Shown: piece after piece, positions 17,509 through 26,809 of the stretch
How the letters are laid out: each line of letters starts with the position of its first letter
How positions within the stretch are numbered: position 1 is the stretch's first letter
Origin: JAAFHB01 sp038236995
Lineage (GTDB): Bacteria; Bacteroidota; Bacteroidia; Bacteroidales; Prolixibacteraceae
Assembly: GCA_038236995.1 (NCBI GenBank)
Contig: JBBRZE010000003.1
Span: 1-64,000, forward strand
Length of the DNA stretch: 64,000 nucleotides
Reading direction: 5' to 3'
Position numbers and translations under genes: made by a program
The notes under the pieces: generated by a model
Seen by the model: the letters and a program-made list of their open reading frames with translations, nothing else
Told to the model about the DNA's origin: nothing
Databases searched by the model: none

Positions 17509-17976
17509 TCACTCCTCATTTAATTCGAAGATCCCTTCAATCTCTACAGGTACATTTTCGGGAAGACTACCCACTCCTACCGCACTCCTGACTCCAATCC
17601 CGTTCTCGCGACCAAAAACTTCAACAAACAACTCGCTGCATCCATTAATTATATATGGTTGTTTCTCAAAATCGGTGGTTGCATTTACCATTCCAAACAC
17701 TTTTATCACACGTTTAATCCGGTTAAGCGAACCCAAATTGGACTTCAGTGTAGCCAATATCGTAAGCCCCACCTGCCGTGCAGCCAGTTTACCTTCTTCC
17801 TGGTCAATATCCTTTCCAATCTTTCCTTTGCGAAGCGTTCCGTCATTATTTACAGGCAAATGCCCCGATATGTAAACAAAATTTCCAACTCGCAATAGTG
17901 GCGTATAAACGCCTTTAGGTTCTGGTGCCAGAGGCAAGGTAAGGTCCAATTCTGAAAATCTTGTTTCGTTATCCAT
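17509..17976 (-). CDS. RidA/YjgF family protein
   Basis: A 155-residue member of the RidA superfamily, which in its archetype hydrolyses reactive enamine/imine intermediates from PLP-dependent enzymes. Landmarks: VGNFVYISGHLPV near residue 31, the central helix QVGLTILATLKSNLG, and GIGVRSAVGVGSLPENVPVE near the end, where Arg130 corresponds to the substrate-binding Arg of RidA. The length (155 rather than about 128) and the sequence fit the YjgF-like subgroup in which activity is less certain. It stands alone, 78 bp downstream of the response-regulator gene on the same strand. Confidence 0.85.
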   Translation of the reverse strand: MDNETRFSELDLTLPLAPEPKGVYTPLLRVGNFVYISGHLPVNNDGTLRKGKIGKDIDQEEGKLAARQVGLTILATLKSNLGSLNRIKRVIKVFGMVNATTDFEKQPYIINGCSELFVEVFGRENGIGVRSAVGVGSLPENVPVEIEGIFELNEE

Positions 17977-18054
17977 TATATCTCGTTTTAATTTGTTGAT
18001 GCTAAATTAAAAAACTTAGACCGAATAATCGGAAACAGTAAATTTTTATTCATC

Positions 18055-18753
18055 TTAGTGCTCACCCACAACAAGCCGGTATCCTACATTGTGAATGCTT
18101 TCAATCTTAACCGAGGGATCGGATTTAAGCAGTTTCCGCAACCTCGAAACAAATACATCCATGCTGCGACTCGAAAAGAAATGGTCGTTACCCCACACTG
18201 CATTCAGAATATCCTCGCGCCGGAGCACTTTATCGCGATGTTCGAGCAGATAAGCCAGCAAAACGGCTTCACGGTAGGTAAGATTCTGTTGAACATCGCC
18301 AAAGGTCAGTTTCTGATTTTCGGCCCGGAATGTAAACCGGCCAAACGAGATCAACTCACTTTTCGTTTCCTGTCGTGACTGAATCTTGCTCCGTTTCAGA
18401 AAAATTTCAATTTTAAGTACCAATTCCTCGATACTGAATGGCTTTGTAATATAATCATCACCACCTTGTTGCAAACCATAAATCTTATCCTCGTGCGTTG
18501 ATCGGGCCGTCAGAAAAATAATGGGAATCTCTTCATTAAATGTTCTGATCTTTCGCGCCAGCGTAAAACCATCCATTTTTGGAAGCATCACGTCAAGAAT
18601 GCAAAGGTCGTAGGAATGATTACTGATTTTTTCGAGAGCAGATAATCCATCTTCACAAAAATCAACAGAATAACCTCTTAACTCAAGATTGTCACGCGTC
18701 ACAAACGACAGCGTAAGATCGTCCTCAACATACAGAATTTTGCCTTTGCTCAT
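18055..18753 (-). CDS. OmpR/PhoB-family response regulator
   Basis: A 232-residue two-domain regulator. The receiver domain (about residues 3-120) has acidic residues DD at 11-12, the phospho-acceptor D54 in CILDVMLPKMDG, the conserved T at FLTARS and K in DDYITKPFS. The C-terminal winged helix (about 130-230) has the typical LTYREAVLLAYLLEHRDKVL recognition region and ends with SIHNVGYRLV. Its start overlaps the stop of the kinase gene by 4 bp, so the two are translated together and form a cognate pair. Target genes are not evident from the context. Confidence 0.95.
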   Translation of the reverse strand: MSKGKILYVEDDLTLSFVTRDNLELRGYSVDFCEDGLSALEKISNHSYDLCILDVMLPKMDGFTLARKIRTFNEEIPIIFLTARSTHEDKIYGLQQGGDDYITKPFSIEELVLKIEIFLKRSKIQSRQETKSELISFGRFTFRAENQKLTFGDVQQNLTYREAVLLAYLLEHRDKVLRREDILNAVWGNDHFFSSRSMDVFVSRLRKLLKSDPSVKIESIHNVGYRLVVGEH

Positions 18754-20027
18754 TTTCTTTTTTTCTTATCCGGTATTTCAATCACAAAGGTGGTCCCTTT
18801 TCCAGGATCACTAATTAAGCCAATTTCCCATTTATGGGCATCACAAATTGTTTTCACGTAATACAATCCGAGACCAAATCCTTTCACATCGTGAAGATTG
18901 CCTGTTGGTATACGGTAAAATTTTTGAAATATGCGGTGCTGAAAATCGGGATGAATACCGGGGCCGTTGTCACAGATCCTGATTAGAATTGATTTCTCAC
19001 GTTGTTCGGTTTCAATGTTGATAACCGGCTCTTTGCCTGAATATTTTGAAGCATTATCGAGCAGATTATGTAAAATATTGGTCAAGTGAAGAGTATCAGC
19101 TTCAATACTTTTCACCGCCTCCGACAGGTTGGTATTCAATACCAGCTGCCGGTTCGAATTTGCCTTGCAATTTTCAGCCACTTTCAATATCAACGAATTC
19201 AAATCAATTTGCTCTTTCTTCAGATGAAAACTCTGGCTTTCAATTCTGGCGATCTGCAGGACTTTATCAACCTGCTGATTCAGCCGGTTGTTTTCCTGTT
19301 TGATCACCGAACCGTAAGTAAACAGCCGGGCAGGATCGTTGATGATATTGGGATCCATAATTACATCGGCCGAAATATTGATACTCGAAATCGGAGTTTT
19401 AAACTCGTGTGTCATATTGTTGATAAAATCCTTTTGCATCTCCGACAGACGCTTCTGGTGCAAAATAACGAATATCGCGTAAACGAAGAAAATAATGGCA
19501 ACAAGTAGAAGTCCAATAAAGAAAAACCAAATCACCATGTCGCCGGTAATCGTATTCCTCAGCAACGGGAAGTTAACCCCAAAATAGTAGGTGTATTGAT
19601 CGTATTTGGGAAGGTTGGCAGTGAGGACATTGGGCTTGGCAATACCACTTTTTGCCAAATAATTTCCGTACTCCATCTTATCGGTCTGACAATTGTAAAT
19701 CGCATACTCAAAATCGGTCTGAAGATTTAATTTGTCAAATTCAGCTTTCAGGTAAAACTCAAGGATATTGGCATCAATCACGCTGTTGATGTCCACCACA
19801 TAATAATTGGAAGAAAGCTGACGAACCGGATTGGTATGTGGCAGGGCAGCCTGATTATACTTACTCATCTGCTCAGCCACATTCCGCAGTGCGATCAACA
19901 CGCTTTGAACAAACTGTTTCTCCTTGATATTCCATGCATTCTGGAGAAAATATACCTGTATCGAAATAATCCCGATAATGGCAACAGCCCCCAGTAAAAC
20001 GACAAACCGAATTTGTTTCTGACGCAT
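18750..20027 (-). CDS. Membrane sensor histidine kinase
   Basis: A 425-residue kinase. Two transmembrane helices (about residues 8-27 and 164-190) flank a periplasmic sensor of about 135 residues with no recognised domain. The dimerisation helix has the H-box MTHEFKTPISSI with phospho-accepting His207. The ATPase domain shows the N-box (LTNILHNLLDNASKY), G1 (ICDNGPGI), F-box and GFGLGLYYVK. It partners the regulator encoded downstream with a 4-bp overlap. The missing cytoplasmic HAMP/PAS domains place it among short Bacteroidota kinases. The signal is unknown. Confidence 0.94.
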   Translation of the reverse strand: MRQKQIRFVVLLGAVAIIGIISIQVYFLQNAWNIKEKQFVQSVLIALRNVAEQMSKYNQAALPHTNPVRQLSSNYYVVDINSVIDANILEFYLKAEFDKLNLQTDFEYAIYNCQTDKMEYGNYLAKSGIAKPNVLTANLPKYDQYTYYFGVNFPLLRNTITGDMVIWFFFIGLLLVAIIFFVYAIFVILHQKRLSEMQKDFINNMTHEFKTPISSINISADVIMDPNIINDPARLFTYGSVIKQENNRLNQQVDKVLQIARIESQSFHLKKEQIDLNSLILKVAENCKANSNRQLVLNTNLSEAVKSIEADTLHLTNILHNLLDNASKYSGKEPVINIETEQREKSILIRICDNGPGIHPDFQHRIFQKFYRIPTGNLHDVKGFGLGLYYVKTICDAHKWEIGLISDPGKGTTFVIEIPDKKKRK

Positions 20028-20246
20028 TGTAAATTTTGAAGAAATAAATTAGTGAATCAAAAAAACCTGAACAGGTGGTTCTGATTTACATCCGATAAAG
20101 TTAAGAAAATTACGAAATTGCCTCTGCCATTTACTGTTTCGTTTACATACTTTTACATTTCATTAGGGTTGTTTTACATTTTAGTGTTCCGATAAAGAAA
20201 GAAATATCACATCTTTGCAGAGTTTAATATTCAAAATAGTTTAAAG

Positions 20247-20645
20247 ATGAAAAAATTAATTCTTTTATTGATCTTACCGTTAATGGTAGTGCTTTATACA
20301 AATGCGCAAACGCCTGCTCCGGTCAATCCGAATGCTCCTGTGGCAAAATGGGATAAGATGGTGAATGATTTTGGAGATATTGCTTTAGGAATTCCTAAAA
20401 CAGCCGAGTTCACCTTAACGAATACCGGGAAAGAGCCTTTGATCATCAGTTCGGCTAAAGCATCATGCGGTTGCACAAACCTGAAATATGCTTCGGAACC
20501 TATTCTTCCAGGGAAAACCAGTGTAGTTTCGGCGACTTATAATGCTGCTGCGCAAGGTGTATTTACAAAAACGGTAACCGTCATTACCAATGCCGATCCG
20601 AATCCGGTGGTATTGCAAATTAAAGGAAACGTATTGCCAAAATAA
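20247..20645 (+). CDS. DUF1573 exported protein
   Basis: A 132-residue protein with a signal peptide (MKKLILLLILPLMVVLYTNAQ) and one Ig-like beta-sandwich of the DUF1573 family: FGDIALGIPKTAEFTLTNTG, then SAKASCGCTN, then PGKTSVVSATYN. The SCGCT motif is the family hallmark. These proteins are abundant in Bacteroidota and act in the periplasm or at the surface with no established function. Followed by a strong terminator. Confidence 0.92.
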   Translation: MKKLILLLILPLMVVLYTNAQTPAPVNPNAPVAKWDKMVNDFGDIALGIPKTAEFTLTNTGKEPLIISSAKASCGCTNLKYASEPILPGKTSVVSATYNAAAQGVFTKTVTVITNADPNPVVLQIKGNVLPK

Positions 20646-20668
20646 TTAATCGGCAATAATTCCATATT

Positions 20669-20702
20669 AAAGGTGAGATCTTTTCGAGGTCTCACCTTTT
20701 TT
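20669..20702 (+). terminator. Rho-independent terminator after the DUF1573 gene
   Basis: AAAGGTGAGA and TCTCACCTTT form a perfect 10-bp stem around a CTTTTCGAGG loop region and run into a T-tract. Confidence 0.88.
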
Positions 20703-20869
20703 GGCTGAACAAAAACCTGCTTTTTTATCTTATTATAATATCCGCGGATACAGGTTGCTAATATCAAATCGTTAAATATTAGATCAGGGAAATCAAACAC
20801 TTTTTCGATGCGACTAAATAACCTATTTTTACGAGGAATTTTAAACTGTTAATTCAATTCAATACAGAT

Positions 20870-22402
20870 ATGGCAAATATTCAAAAGACAATGTTGATGA
20901 TCCTTGATGGATGGGGCATTGGCGATAAGTCAGCTTCGGACGTCATTTACTCCACACCAACTCCTTTTATCGACTCTTTATATAAAAAATATCCTCATAG
21001 CCAGCTGCTTGCAAGCGGCGAAAATGTTGGGCTACCCGACGGGCAAATGGGAAATTCTGAAGTAGGTCACCTGAATCTTGGTGCCGGTCGTGTCCTTTAC
21101 CAGGATCTTGTAAAAATCAATAAAGCCATCAGAGAGAAAACCTTGTGGAGCAATCCCCAGATTCTGAAAGCTTATAATTATGCAAAAGAAAATAACAAAC
21201 AAGTACATCTGATCGGACTGATCGGTCCTGGCGGAGTTCACGCACTTAGTTTGCACATGATTGCCCTTGCTCAGATTGCAACTGAATTGGGATTGAAAAA
21301 GATATTTGTCCATGGACTCACCGACGGACGTGATACCGATCCCCGTTCGGCATATGATTTTATCAAAGAAGATCTTAAAGCACTCGAAAATACGAATGCC
21401 AAATTTGCTTCCCTTATCGGACGCTATTACGGAATGGACCGCGACACCAACTGGGATCGTATCAAACTGGCTTATGACCTGCTGACCAAAGCGGAAGGTA
21501 AAAAACGGAAAGATGTTCTTGCAGCTATTCAGGAGTCGTATGACGAAGGAATAACTGACGAATTTATTAAGCCAATCGTGTTTACAGATGAAAAGGATCA
21601 GCCGCTTGCAACGATCAAAGAGGGAGATGTAGTGATTTGCTTCAACTACCGTACTGACCGTTTGCGCGAACTCACTATCGTCTTCACGCAAGAAAATCAT
21701 GCAGAACAAGGGATGCATACAATACCATTGGAATGGTACACGATGACAAATTATAAAAAGTCGTTCCATGGAATCAATGTTATTTTCAACAAAGACAACG
21801 TACTTAATACAATTGGGGAAACGGTTTCAAATGCCGGACTCAAACAGATCAGAATCGCCGAAACTGAGAAATTCGCTCACGTCACCTTCTTTTTCTCCGG
21901 AGGTCGCGATAACGAATTTCCAGGCGAAAAAAGGATCCTGATCCCTTCACCCAAAGTTGCCACATACGATCTTCAACCTGAGATGTCAGCATTTCTGGTA
22001 AAAGATGCAATTGTTGCTGAAATCAATGCGAAAAGCGCCGATTTTATCTGCCTCAACTTTGCCAATGGCGATATGGTTGGACATACAGGCGTTTACAGCG
22101 CCATTCAAGCGGCAGTTAAGGCAATTGACCAGTGTGTAAATGACGTTGTAACAGCGGCGCGTGCCAACAACTACGATGTGGTGATCATTGCTGACCATGG
22201 AAATGCTGACTTTGCAGTCAATGCCGATGGCAGCGAAAATACGGCTCACTCATTGAATCCGGTGCCTTTCATATGGGTAACAAACCAGTCCAACGCAAAG
22301 ACATCAAATGGAATCCTGGCAGATGTAGCACCTACCCTTCTTACAATAATGGGTATTACTATTCCATCAGATATGACAGGGAAAGTTTTAATTGAAAAAT
22401 AA
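20870..22402 (+). CDS. gpmI: 2,3-bisphosphoglycerate-independent phosphoglycerate mutase
   Basis: A 510-residue glycolytic enzyme interconverting 3- and 2-phosphoglycerate through a phosphoserine intermediate with two Mn ions. The alkaline-phosphatase-like metal site begins MLMILDGWGIG (D13). The catalytic Ser63 lies in MGNSEVGHLNLGAGR. The inserted transferase domain includes GLTDGRDTDPRSA and GRYYGMDRD. Metal ligands near the C terminus are in FANGDMVGHTG and IADHGNAD. Length is the family norm. It is monocistronic; the following gene begins about 90 bp later. Confidence 0.97.
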   Translation: MANIQKTMLMILDGWGIGDKSASDVIYSTPTPFIDSLYKKYPHSQLLASGENVGLPDGQMGNSEVGHLNLGAGRVLYQDLVKINKAIREKTLWSNPQILKAYNYAKENNKQVHLIGLIGPGGVHALSLHMIALAQIATELGLKKIFVHGLTDGRDTDPRSAYDFIKEDLKALENTNAKFASLIGRYYGMDRDTNWDRIKLAYDLLTKAEGKKRKDVLAAIQESYDEGITDEFIKPIVFTDEKDQPLATIKEGDVVICFNYRTDRLRELTIVFTQENHAEQGMHTIPLEWYTMTNYKKSFHGINVIFNKDNVLNTIGETVSNAGLKQIRIAETEKFAHVTFFFSGGRDNEFPGEKRILIPSPKVATYDLQPEMSAFLVKDAIVAEINAKSADFICLNFANGDMVGHTGVYSAIQAAVKAIDQCVNDVVTAARANNYDVVIIADHGNADFAVNADGSENTAHSLNPVPFIWVTNQSNAKTSNGILADVAPTLLTIMGITIPSDMTGKVLIEK

Positions 22403-22494
22403 CATCAGATATCGTGCACTGATCATCAAATTTATAAATTAAATATCTGATTCCGGCTGTTGGTAATTACTGATAGCCGGAATTTCAACGCTAT

Positions 22495-23067
22495 ATGCTA
22501 CAAATAGGAAAAACAATCATCAGTCTGGATGTTATCCAAAAAGAATTCTGTTGCGATCTGGACAAATGCAAAGGAGCATGTTGTGTCGATGGTGACAGCG
22601 GTGCGCCAATTACACCCGAAGAGGCAAAACTAATCGAAGAAATGTATCCTGACTTTGAGATGTATTTGTCGGACATGAACATAGCCGAAATCAAAAAACA
22701 AGGATTTTCAGTAATTGACGGTGACGGCGATCTGGTTACACCGATTGTTGGAAATAATGAGTGCGTCTTCACTTTTACAGATAAGGCAGGAATTACCAAA
22801 TGCTCCATCGAAAAAGCATATTTTGAAAAACATACAGCTTTCAGAAAACCCGTTTCCTGTCATCTCTTTCCCATCCGGATCACCGAATACAAACGTTTTG
22901 ATGCAGTAAATTACCAGGAATTAGACATCTGTAAACCTGGGAGAATATGCGGGAAAAGTAATGGAACACCACTCTGGCAATACCTTAAAGACCCACTTAT
23001 CCGCAAATACGGTCAGGAGTGGTACAAAGAATTCGCTTATGCAGCTGAAAATCTGCCCAAAGAGTAG
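22495..23067 (+). CDS. DUF3109 family cysteine-rich protein
   Basis: A 190-residue cytoplasmic protein of the DUF3109 family. The N terminus carries a dense cysteine cluster (FCCDLDKCKGACCVDGDSG; C19, C20, C25, C29, C30). Further cysteines follow in NNECVF, TKCSIEKA, VSCHLFPI and LDICKPGRICG. The pattern resembles YkgJ-type metal or Fe-S binding proteins, so a bound metal cluster is likely. The function is unknown. It sits 92 bp after gpmI. Confidence 0.9.
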   Translation: MLQIGKTIISLDVIQKEFCCDLDKCKGACCVDGDSGAPITPEEAKLIEEMYPDFEMYLSDMNIAEIKKQGFSVIDGDGDLVTPIVGNNECVFTFTDKAGITKCSIEKAYFEKHTAFRKPVSCHLFPIRITEYKRFDAVNYQELDICKPGRICGKSNGTPLWQYLKDPLIRKYGQEWYKEFAYAAENLPKE

Positions 23068-23103
23068 TATCTTTTCAACGCTTAGGTAAAATAGTTTTGA
23101 AAG

Positions 23104-23128
23104 TTAGCAACCAACAGCAAGTTGCTAA
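23104..23128. repeat. TTAGCAAC/GTTGCTAA palindrome
   Basis: Eight-base perfect arms around a 9-base loop, between the DUF3109 gene and the convergent binding-protein gene. No T-run follows, so it may be a REP-like palindrome. GTTGCTAATATCAA also occurs near 20753. Confidence 0.4.
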
Positions 23129-23170
23129 TATCAACCGGCTAATTATTATAAATATTCTTTGATAAAGCGC

Positions 23171-24142
23171 TTAATTACCTTCGGCAACCACAATCATTTC
23201 GATATTACCTTCATTTACAGCTACAGCATCGACCAGATAGGAAGGAACGAGCCGTTCTCCGTTACTGATCGTAGATAAATATGGATCTACTGGTTCGTTT
23301 TTAGCCAGATGCATCGCAAGTTCGGCAGCAGTAGTAGCCATTGTCTTTGTCCTTTTAAACACCGTCACTGACTGGTTCCCTTTCATAATTTGCTGAATAT
23401 TTGGCGCATCCGCATCCTGACCAGCAACAGCAACTTTACCTTCCAATCCAAATTCTTTAAGTGCTTTAATGGCGCCCATTGCCATTGCATCGTTACCACA
23501 AATGATCGCATCAAGCTTTTTTGAAGTAGAATCCAAACTGTTAATTGCCAAACGATATCCCTCGTCGGTCCTCCAGGATTTTGCAAACTGCCTGTAAGCA
23601 ATATTTATCTCACGTCGTTCGATAAATGGCTGTAAAATATTCATCTGCCCGATATAAATCATGCGACTATTGTTATCATAAGTTGGGCCTTCGAGAAGTG
23701 CATAATTTCCTTTAGGTTTAATTTTTGAAATGAATCCGGCCTGTATTTCGCCTACCCTTATATTGTCCGTTGATACGTAATAATCCAATCTACAATTATT
23801 AATCAGGCGATCGTAAGCGATTACCGGGATTCCTTTGGCGTGGGCCATGCTTACAATATTTGCAGCGGTCGACTGGTTAACTGGAATTACCACAAGAACT
23901 TGAACGCCTGCATTTATTAAATCTCTGGCCTGTTCCAATTGTTTATTGCCATTATTGTCAGCCACATTAACCATCGCAACGCCACCAAGCTGTTTCACCG
24001 CATCGACAAAGTACTTCTGATCATTTTGCCACCGAGGCGTTTCAAAACTGTGAACAAGCAACCCAATTTTTGGGTGTTTGTTAACGCAACCGGCAAAGAT
24101 TAAGCCTGCCAGCAGAAAAAACGAAAAAATCGTAGTTCTCAT
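23171..24142 (-). CDS. Sugar-binding periplasmic lipoprotein (XylF-like, peripla_BP_4)
   Basis: A 323-residue lipoprotein: signal peptide ending FAGC (lipobox, Cys about 18), then two Rossmann-like lobes typical of pentose/hexose-binding ABC receptors (KIGLLVHSFETPRW, VLVVIPVNQSTAANIVSMA, GIPVIAYDRLINN, GNDAMAMGAIKALKEFGLEG, VAGQDADAPNIQQIMKGNQS). YDRLI and GQDAD are characteristic of D-xylose-binding proteins (XylF). No permease or ATPase gene is nearby, so it may work with a distant transporter or as a sensor subunit. The substrate is inferred only from family. Confidence 0.87.
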   Translation of the reverse strand: MRTTIFSFFLLAGLIFAGCVNKHPKIGLLVHSFETPRWQNDQKYFVDAVKQLGGVAMVNVADNNGNKQLEQARDLINAGVQVLVVIPVNQSTAANIVSMAHAKGIPVIAYDRLINNCRLDYYVSTDNIRVGEIQAGFISKIKPKGNYALLEGPTYDNNSRMIYIGQMNILQPFIERREINIAYRQFAKSWRTDEGYRLAINSLDSTSKKLDAIICGNDAMAMGAIKALKEFGLEGKVAVAGQDADAPNIQQIMKGNQSVTVFKRTKTMATTAAELAMHLAKNEPVDPYLSTISNGERLVPSYLVDAVAVNEGNIEMIVVAEGN

Positions 24143-24316
24143 CTGATATTTGATTTTGGGATTAATAATTACAGCTAATAAATTATAATCAATTATTTAC
24201 GCCATAACAGCAGGAAGCTGATCCAGTTTTGAAGAAATATTGATGAGTAGTTTATAATCAAAGGTACAGAACAATTCTAAAAAATGTAATATTTCGAAAA
24301 TATTTTTTCAGAAACT

Positions 24317-24985
24317 TTAACAATTCCATTCTGCATAAAACTGACCAAGAAACTGGCGCATAAAATCGTGTCGCTGTTCAGCTAAGGTCCGTCCCATTGT
24401 TGTTTGCATCTGATCTTTTAACAGTAATAATTTCTCGTAAAAATGGTTGATCGTCGGAGCAGTACTTTTCTTGTAGTTTTCAAAACTATCATGCATCTCA
24501 GGAGGAATTGAAGGATCATAAATTCCACGTCCCCGACTACCACCATAAGCAAACGTTCGCGCAATCCCAATAGCACCAATTGCATCCAGTCTGTCAGCAT
24601 CCTGCAACACCCTACATTCCAAAATATCAGTCGAAGTATTTACGCCTGCTCCTTTAAAACTCACCCCCTCAATGATTCCGCAAATCCGCGCTGCATCAGG
24701 TTCTCCAATTCCACATCTATTGAGCCATTTTTGCGCTTTCTGTCCCTCATCAGCGCTTGCAGTAAGTTTCCAATCATCAATGTCGTGCAACAACGCGGCC
24801 AGTTCAACAATAAACAAGTCAGCCTTCACTGATTTACCAATCTTTAATGCCAGATTTCGTACACGGTGAATATGCCACCAGTCGTGCCCCGAAGAATCGC
24901 CCTCAAGAACCGATTTCACAAAATCCTCTGTCTCTTTTAATAAAATATCCTTCTTCACAAAATACGGATTTAGAATTATAATCAT
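24317..24985 (-). CDS. HD-domain phosphohydrolase (YedJ-like)
   Basis: A 222-residue protein with an HD metal-dependent phosphohydrolase domain. The first metal-binding histidines are in SSGHDWWHIHRVRNLALKIG (residues 31-50), the HD pair is His67-Asp68 in ALLHDIDDWKL, and the last Asp is in LQDADRLDAIGAIG. The sequence order and FAYGGSRGRGIYDP match the YedJ group. Substrate is unknown (nucleotide or phosphoester). Its promoter region is shared with the divergent hydG-like gene, 191 bp away. Confidence 0.88.
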   Translation of the reverse strand: MIIILNPYFVKKDILLKETEDFVKSVLEGDSSGHDWWHIHRVRNLALKIGKSVKADLFIVELAALLHDIDDWKLTASADEGQKAQKWLNRCGIGEPDAARICGIIEGVSFKGAGVNTSTDILECRVLQDADRLDAIGAIGIARTFAYGGSRGRGIYDPSIPPEMHDSFENYKKSTAPTINHFYEKLLLLKDQMQTTMGRTLAEQRHDFMRQFLGQFYAEWNC

Positions 24986-25150
24986 TTGGGTTAACCTTCC
25001 AATTGCAACCTATTTCCGGCCAACGACGGTTCGGAAAGATCAACAAAAAATCTGCGATGAAGGTATAAAAAGAACGGCACATGAAGAAATGAAGGCTATT
25101 TGCTTTTCTATTTTTAAGACTTAAAGTGGCCTGATCGGTTATGATTTGGC

Positions 25151-25158
25151 TATATTTG
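25151..25158 (+). promoter_or_regulatory. -7 box of the hydG-like gene
   Basis: TATATTTG matches TAnnTTTG and ends 18 nt before the start at 25177. No clear TTTG -33 box is seen at the expected distance, so this is a partial call. Confidence 0.4.
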
Positions 25159-25176
25159 TAGCTGAAAGAATTTAGA

Positions 25177-26688
25177 ATGATAGAAAAAGAACTCAATGGC
25201 AGATGGACGCAAAGTGTCATAGTACGTAAGGAAATTGACAAATACCTAATTGATGGTAAAGACTTTATCAACGAGAAGGATATCTTTGAACGTCTTGGTA
25301 AAAATATAAATCCAGATCCGAAATCAATTCATGATATTCTTCAAAAATCACTTTCTATTAAAACGCTTGCCCCGGACGAAACCGCAGCATTGCTGAATGT
25401 TACTTCACCCGAAATATGGGAAGAGATCTTTCAGACTGCGCTCGAAGTGAAGAAAAAAGTTTACGACAACCGGATTGTATTTTTCGCACCACTCTATTGC
25501 TCTAATTTCTGTGTAAATAATTGTGCCTATTGCGGTTTCCGCGAAGCTAACAACCGCGAAGTAAGACGGATCCTCACACTTGATGAGATCAAACGCGAAA
25601 CAAGTTCGGTATTGAATGAAGGTCACAAACGGTTGATTCTGGTCTTCGGAGAACATCAGCGGTCGGATGTCGATTATATGACAGCTGCAGTCAGGGCGGT
25701 CTATAGCGTTGAAGAACCAGCACCCATTTCTGGTCGCCCCTCATCCATCCGACGCGTCAATATTAATGCTGCCCCCATGGAGATGGCTAAACTGAAACTG
25801 CTCAAAGAGGCGGGTATCGGTACTTACCAGGTTTTTCAGGAAACCTATCATCATGAGACATACAAGGCAGTACATCCAGCTAATACACTTAAAGGTGATT
25901 ATCAGTGGCGGCTTTATGCCCTTCACCGCGCTATTGATGCAGGACTTGACGATGTAGCGATTGGTGCGCTATTTGGATTGTATGACTGGCGCTTCGAGGT
26001 GATGGGTATGTTATATCATACGCTCGATCTGGAAAGGCAATTTGGCATTGGACCACACACGCTTTCATTTCCGCGCATGACGCCAGCTTCAGGCTCTCCG
26101 CTAAGTTCAGATTCACCCTATCATGTTTCAGACGAAGATTTCAAAAAGTTAGTTGCAGTGCTGCGGCTCTCAGTCCCGACCGCGGGAATGATTATTACAG
26201 CACGCGAAAAAGCTGAAATTAAAAGGGAAGTTATACAACTTGGATGCACACAAACCGATGCATCAACACGAATTGGAATAGGCGCCTACAGCGATCAGAA
26301 AACGGAGACCGACCTGGATAAAAAACAGTTCACGATTGGCGATCCACGCGATCTGGACGATGTAATTCAGGAAGTTGGCAGATTAGGTTTTATTTCTTCT
26401 TTCTGCACAGCAGGTTACCGTTGCGGCCGAACCGGTGAAACGATCATGGGTTTGCTAAGCCATTGTGAAGAAGGCAAGTTCTGCAAACTGAATGCGGTGT
26501 TAACCTTTCGTGAATACCTGACCGATTATGCTTCTGAAGCGACACGCGAGATCGGAGAACCACTGATTTTGAAAGAAATTCGTGAGATTGAAACGATGGA
26601 TTACTTTAAAAATAAACCTCACCTTTTACAAAAATTCAGAAGTGAATACAGCGAAATTTTAAGCGGAAAAAGGGATTTGTATTTGTAA
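25177..26688 (+). CDS. hydG: HydG-family radical SAM enzyme ([FeFe]-hydrogenase H-cluster maturase type)
   Basis: A 503-residue radical SAM enzyme. HydG cleaves tyrosine to give the CO and cyanide ligands of the [FeFe]-hydrogenase H-cluster. The SAM cluster motif CxxxCxxC is CVNNCAYC (C112, C116, C119). The ThiH/HydG barrel and C-terminal region (LNAVLTFREYLTDYASEATR) are clear. In textbook HydG the auxiliary cluster uses C-x2-C-x22-C. Here it reads CTAGYRCGRTG with Cys410 and Cys436 at the right spacing, but the middle position (413) is Gly and a Cys sits at 416 instead, with another at 430. No hydE, hydF or hydrogenase is in the window. ThiH is the main alternative, but this C-terminal region fits HydG better. 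Confidence 0.85.
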   Translation: MIEKELNGRWTQSVIVRKEIDKYLIDGKDFINEKDIFERLGKNINPDPKSIHDILQKSLSIKTLAPDETAALLNVTSPEIWEEIFQTALEVKKKVYDNRIVFFAPLYCSNFCVNNCAYCGFREANNREVRRILTLDEIKRETSSVLNEGHKRLILVFGEHQRSDVDYMTAAVRAVYSVEEPAPISGRPSSIRRVNINAAPMEMAKLKLLKEAGIGTYQVFQETYHHETYKAVHPANTLKGDYQWRLYALHRAIDAGLDDVAIGALFGLYDWRFEVMGMLYHTLDLERQFGIGPHTLSFPRMTPASGSPLSSDSPYHVSDEDFKKLVAVLRLSVPTAGMIITAREKAEIKREVIQLGCTQTDASTRIGIGAYSDQKTETDLDKKQFTIGDPRDLDDVIQEVGRLGFISSFCTAGYRCGRTGETIMGLLSHCEEGKFCKLNAVLTFREYLTDYASEATREIGEPLILKEIREIETMDYFKNKPHLLQKFRSEYSEILSGKRDLYL

Positions 26689-26809
26689 GGCAGTGACTTT
26701 GAGATAGAGTGATTATGAGAAAGGAAACGGATAAGTGTGAAAATCGGATTGCGCAAAGCACGTAAATATCCAGTACTTTAATTTTCAACAAACCAAAATA
26801 ACCAACTGT

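Noticed and set aside
25177..26688. ThiH (thiamine tyrosine lyase)
   Set aside because: The barrel is shared, but the extended cysteine-bearing C terminus with SFCTA...YR...GRTGE is HydG-like, and no thi genes are adjacent.
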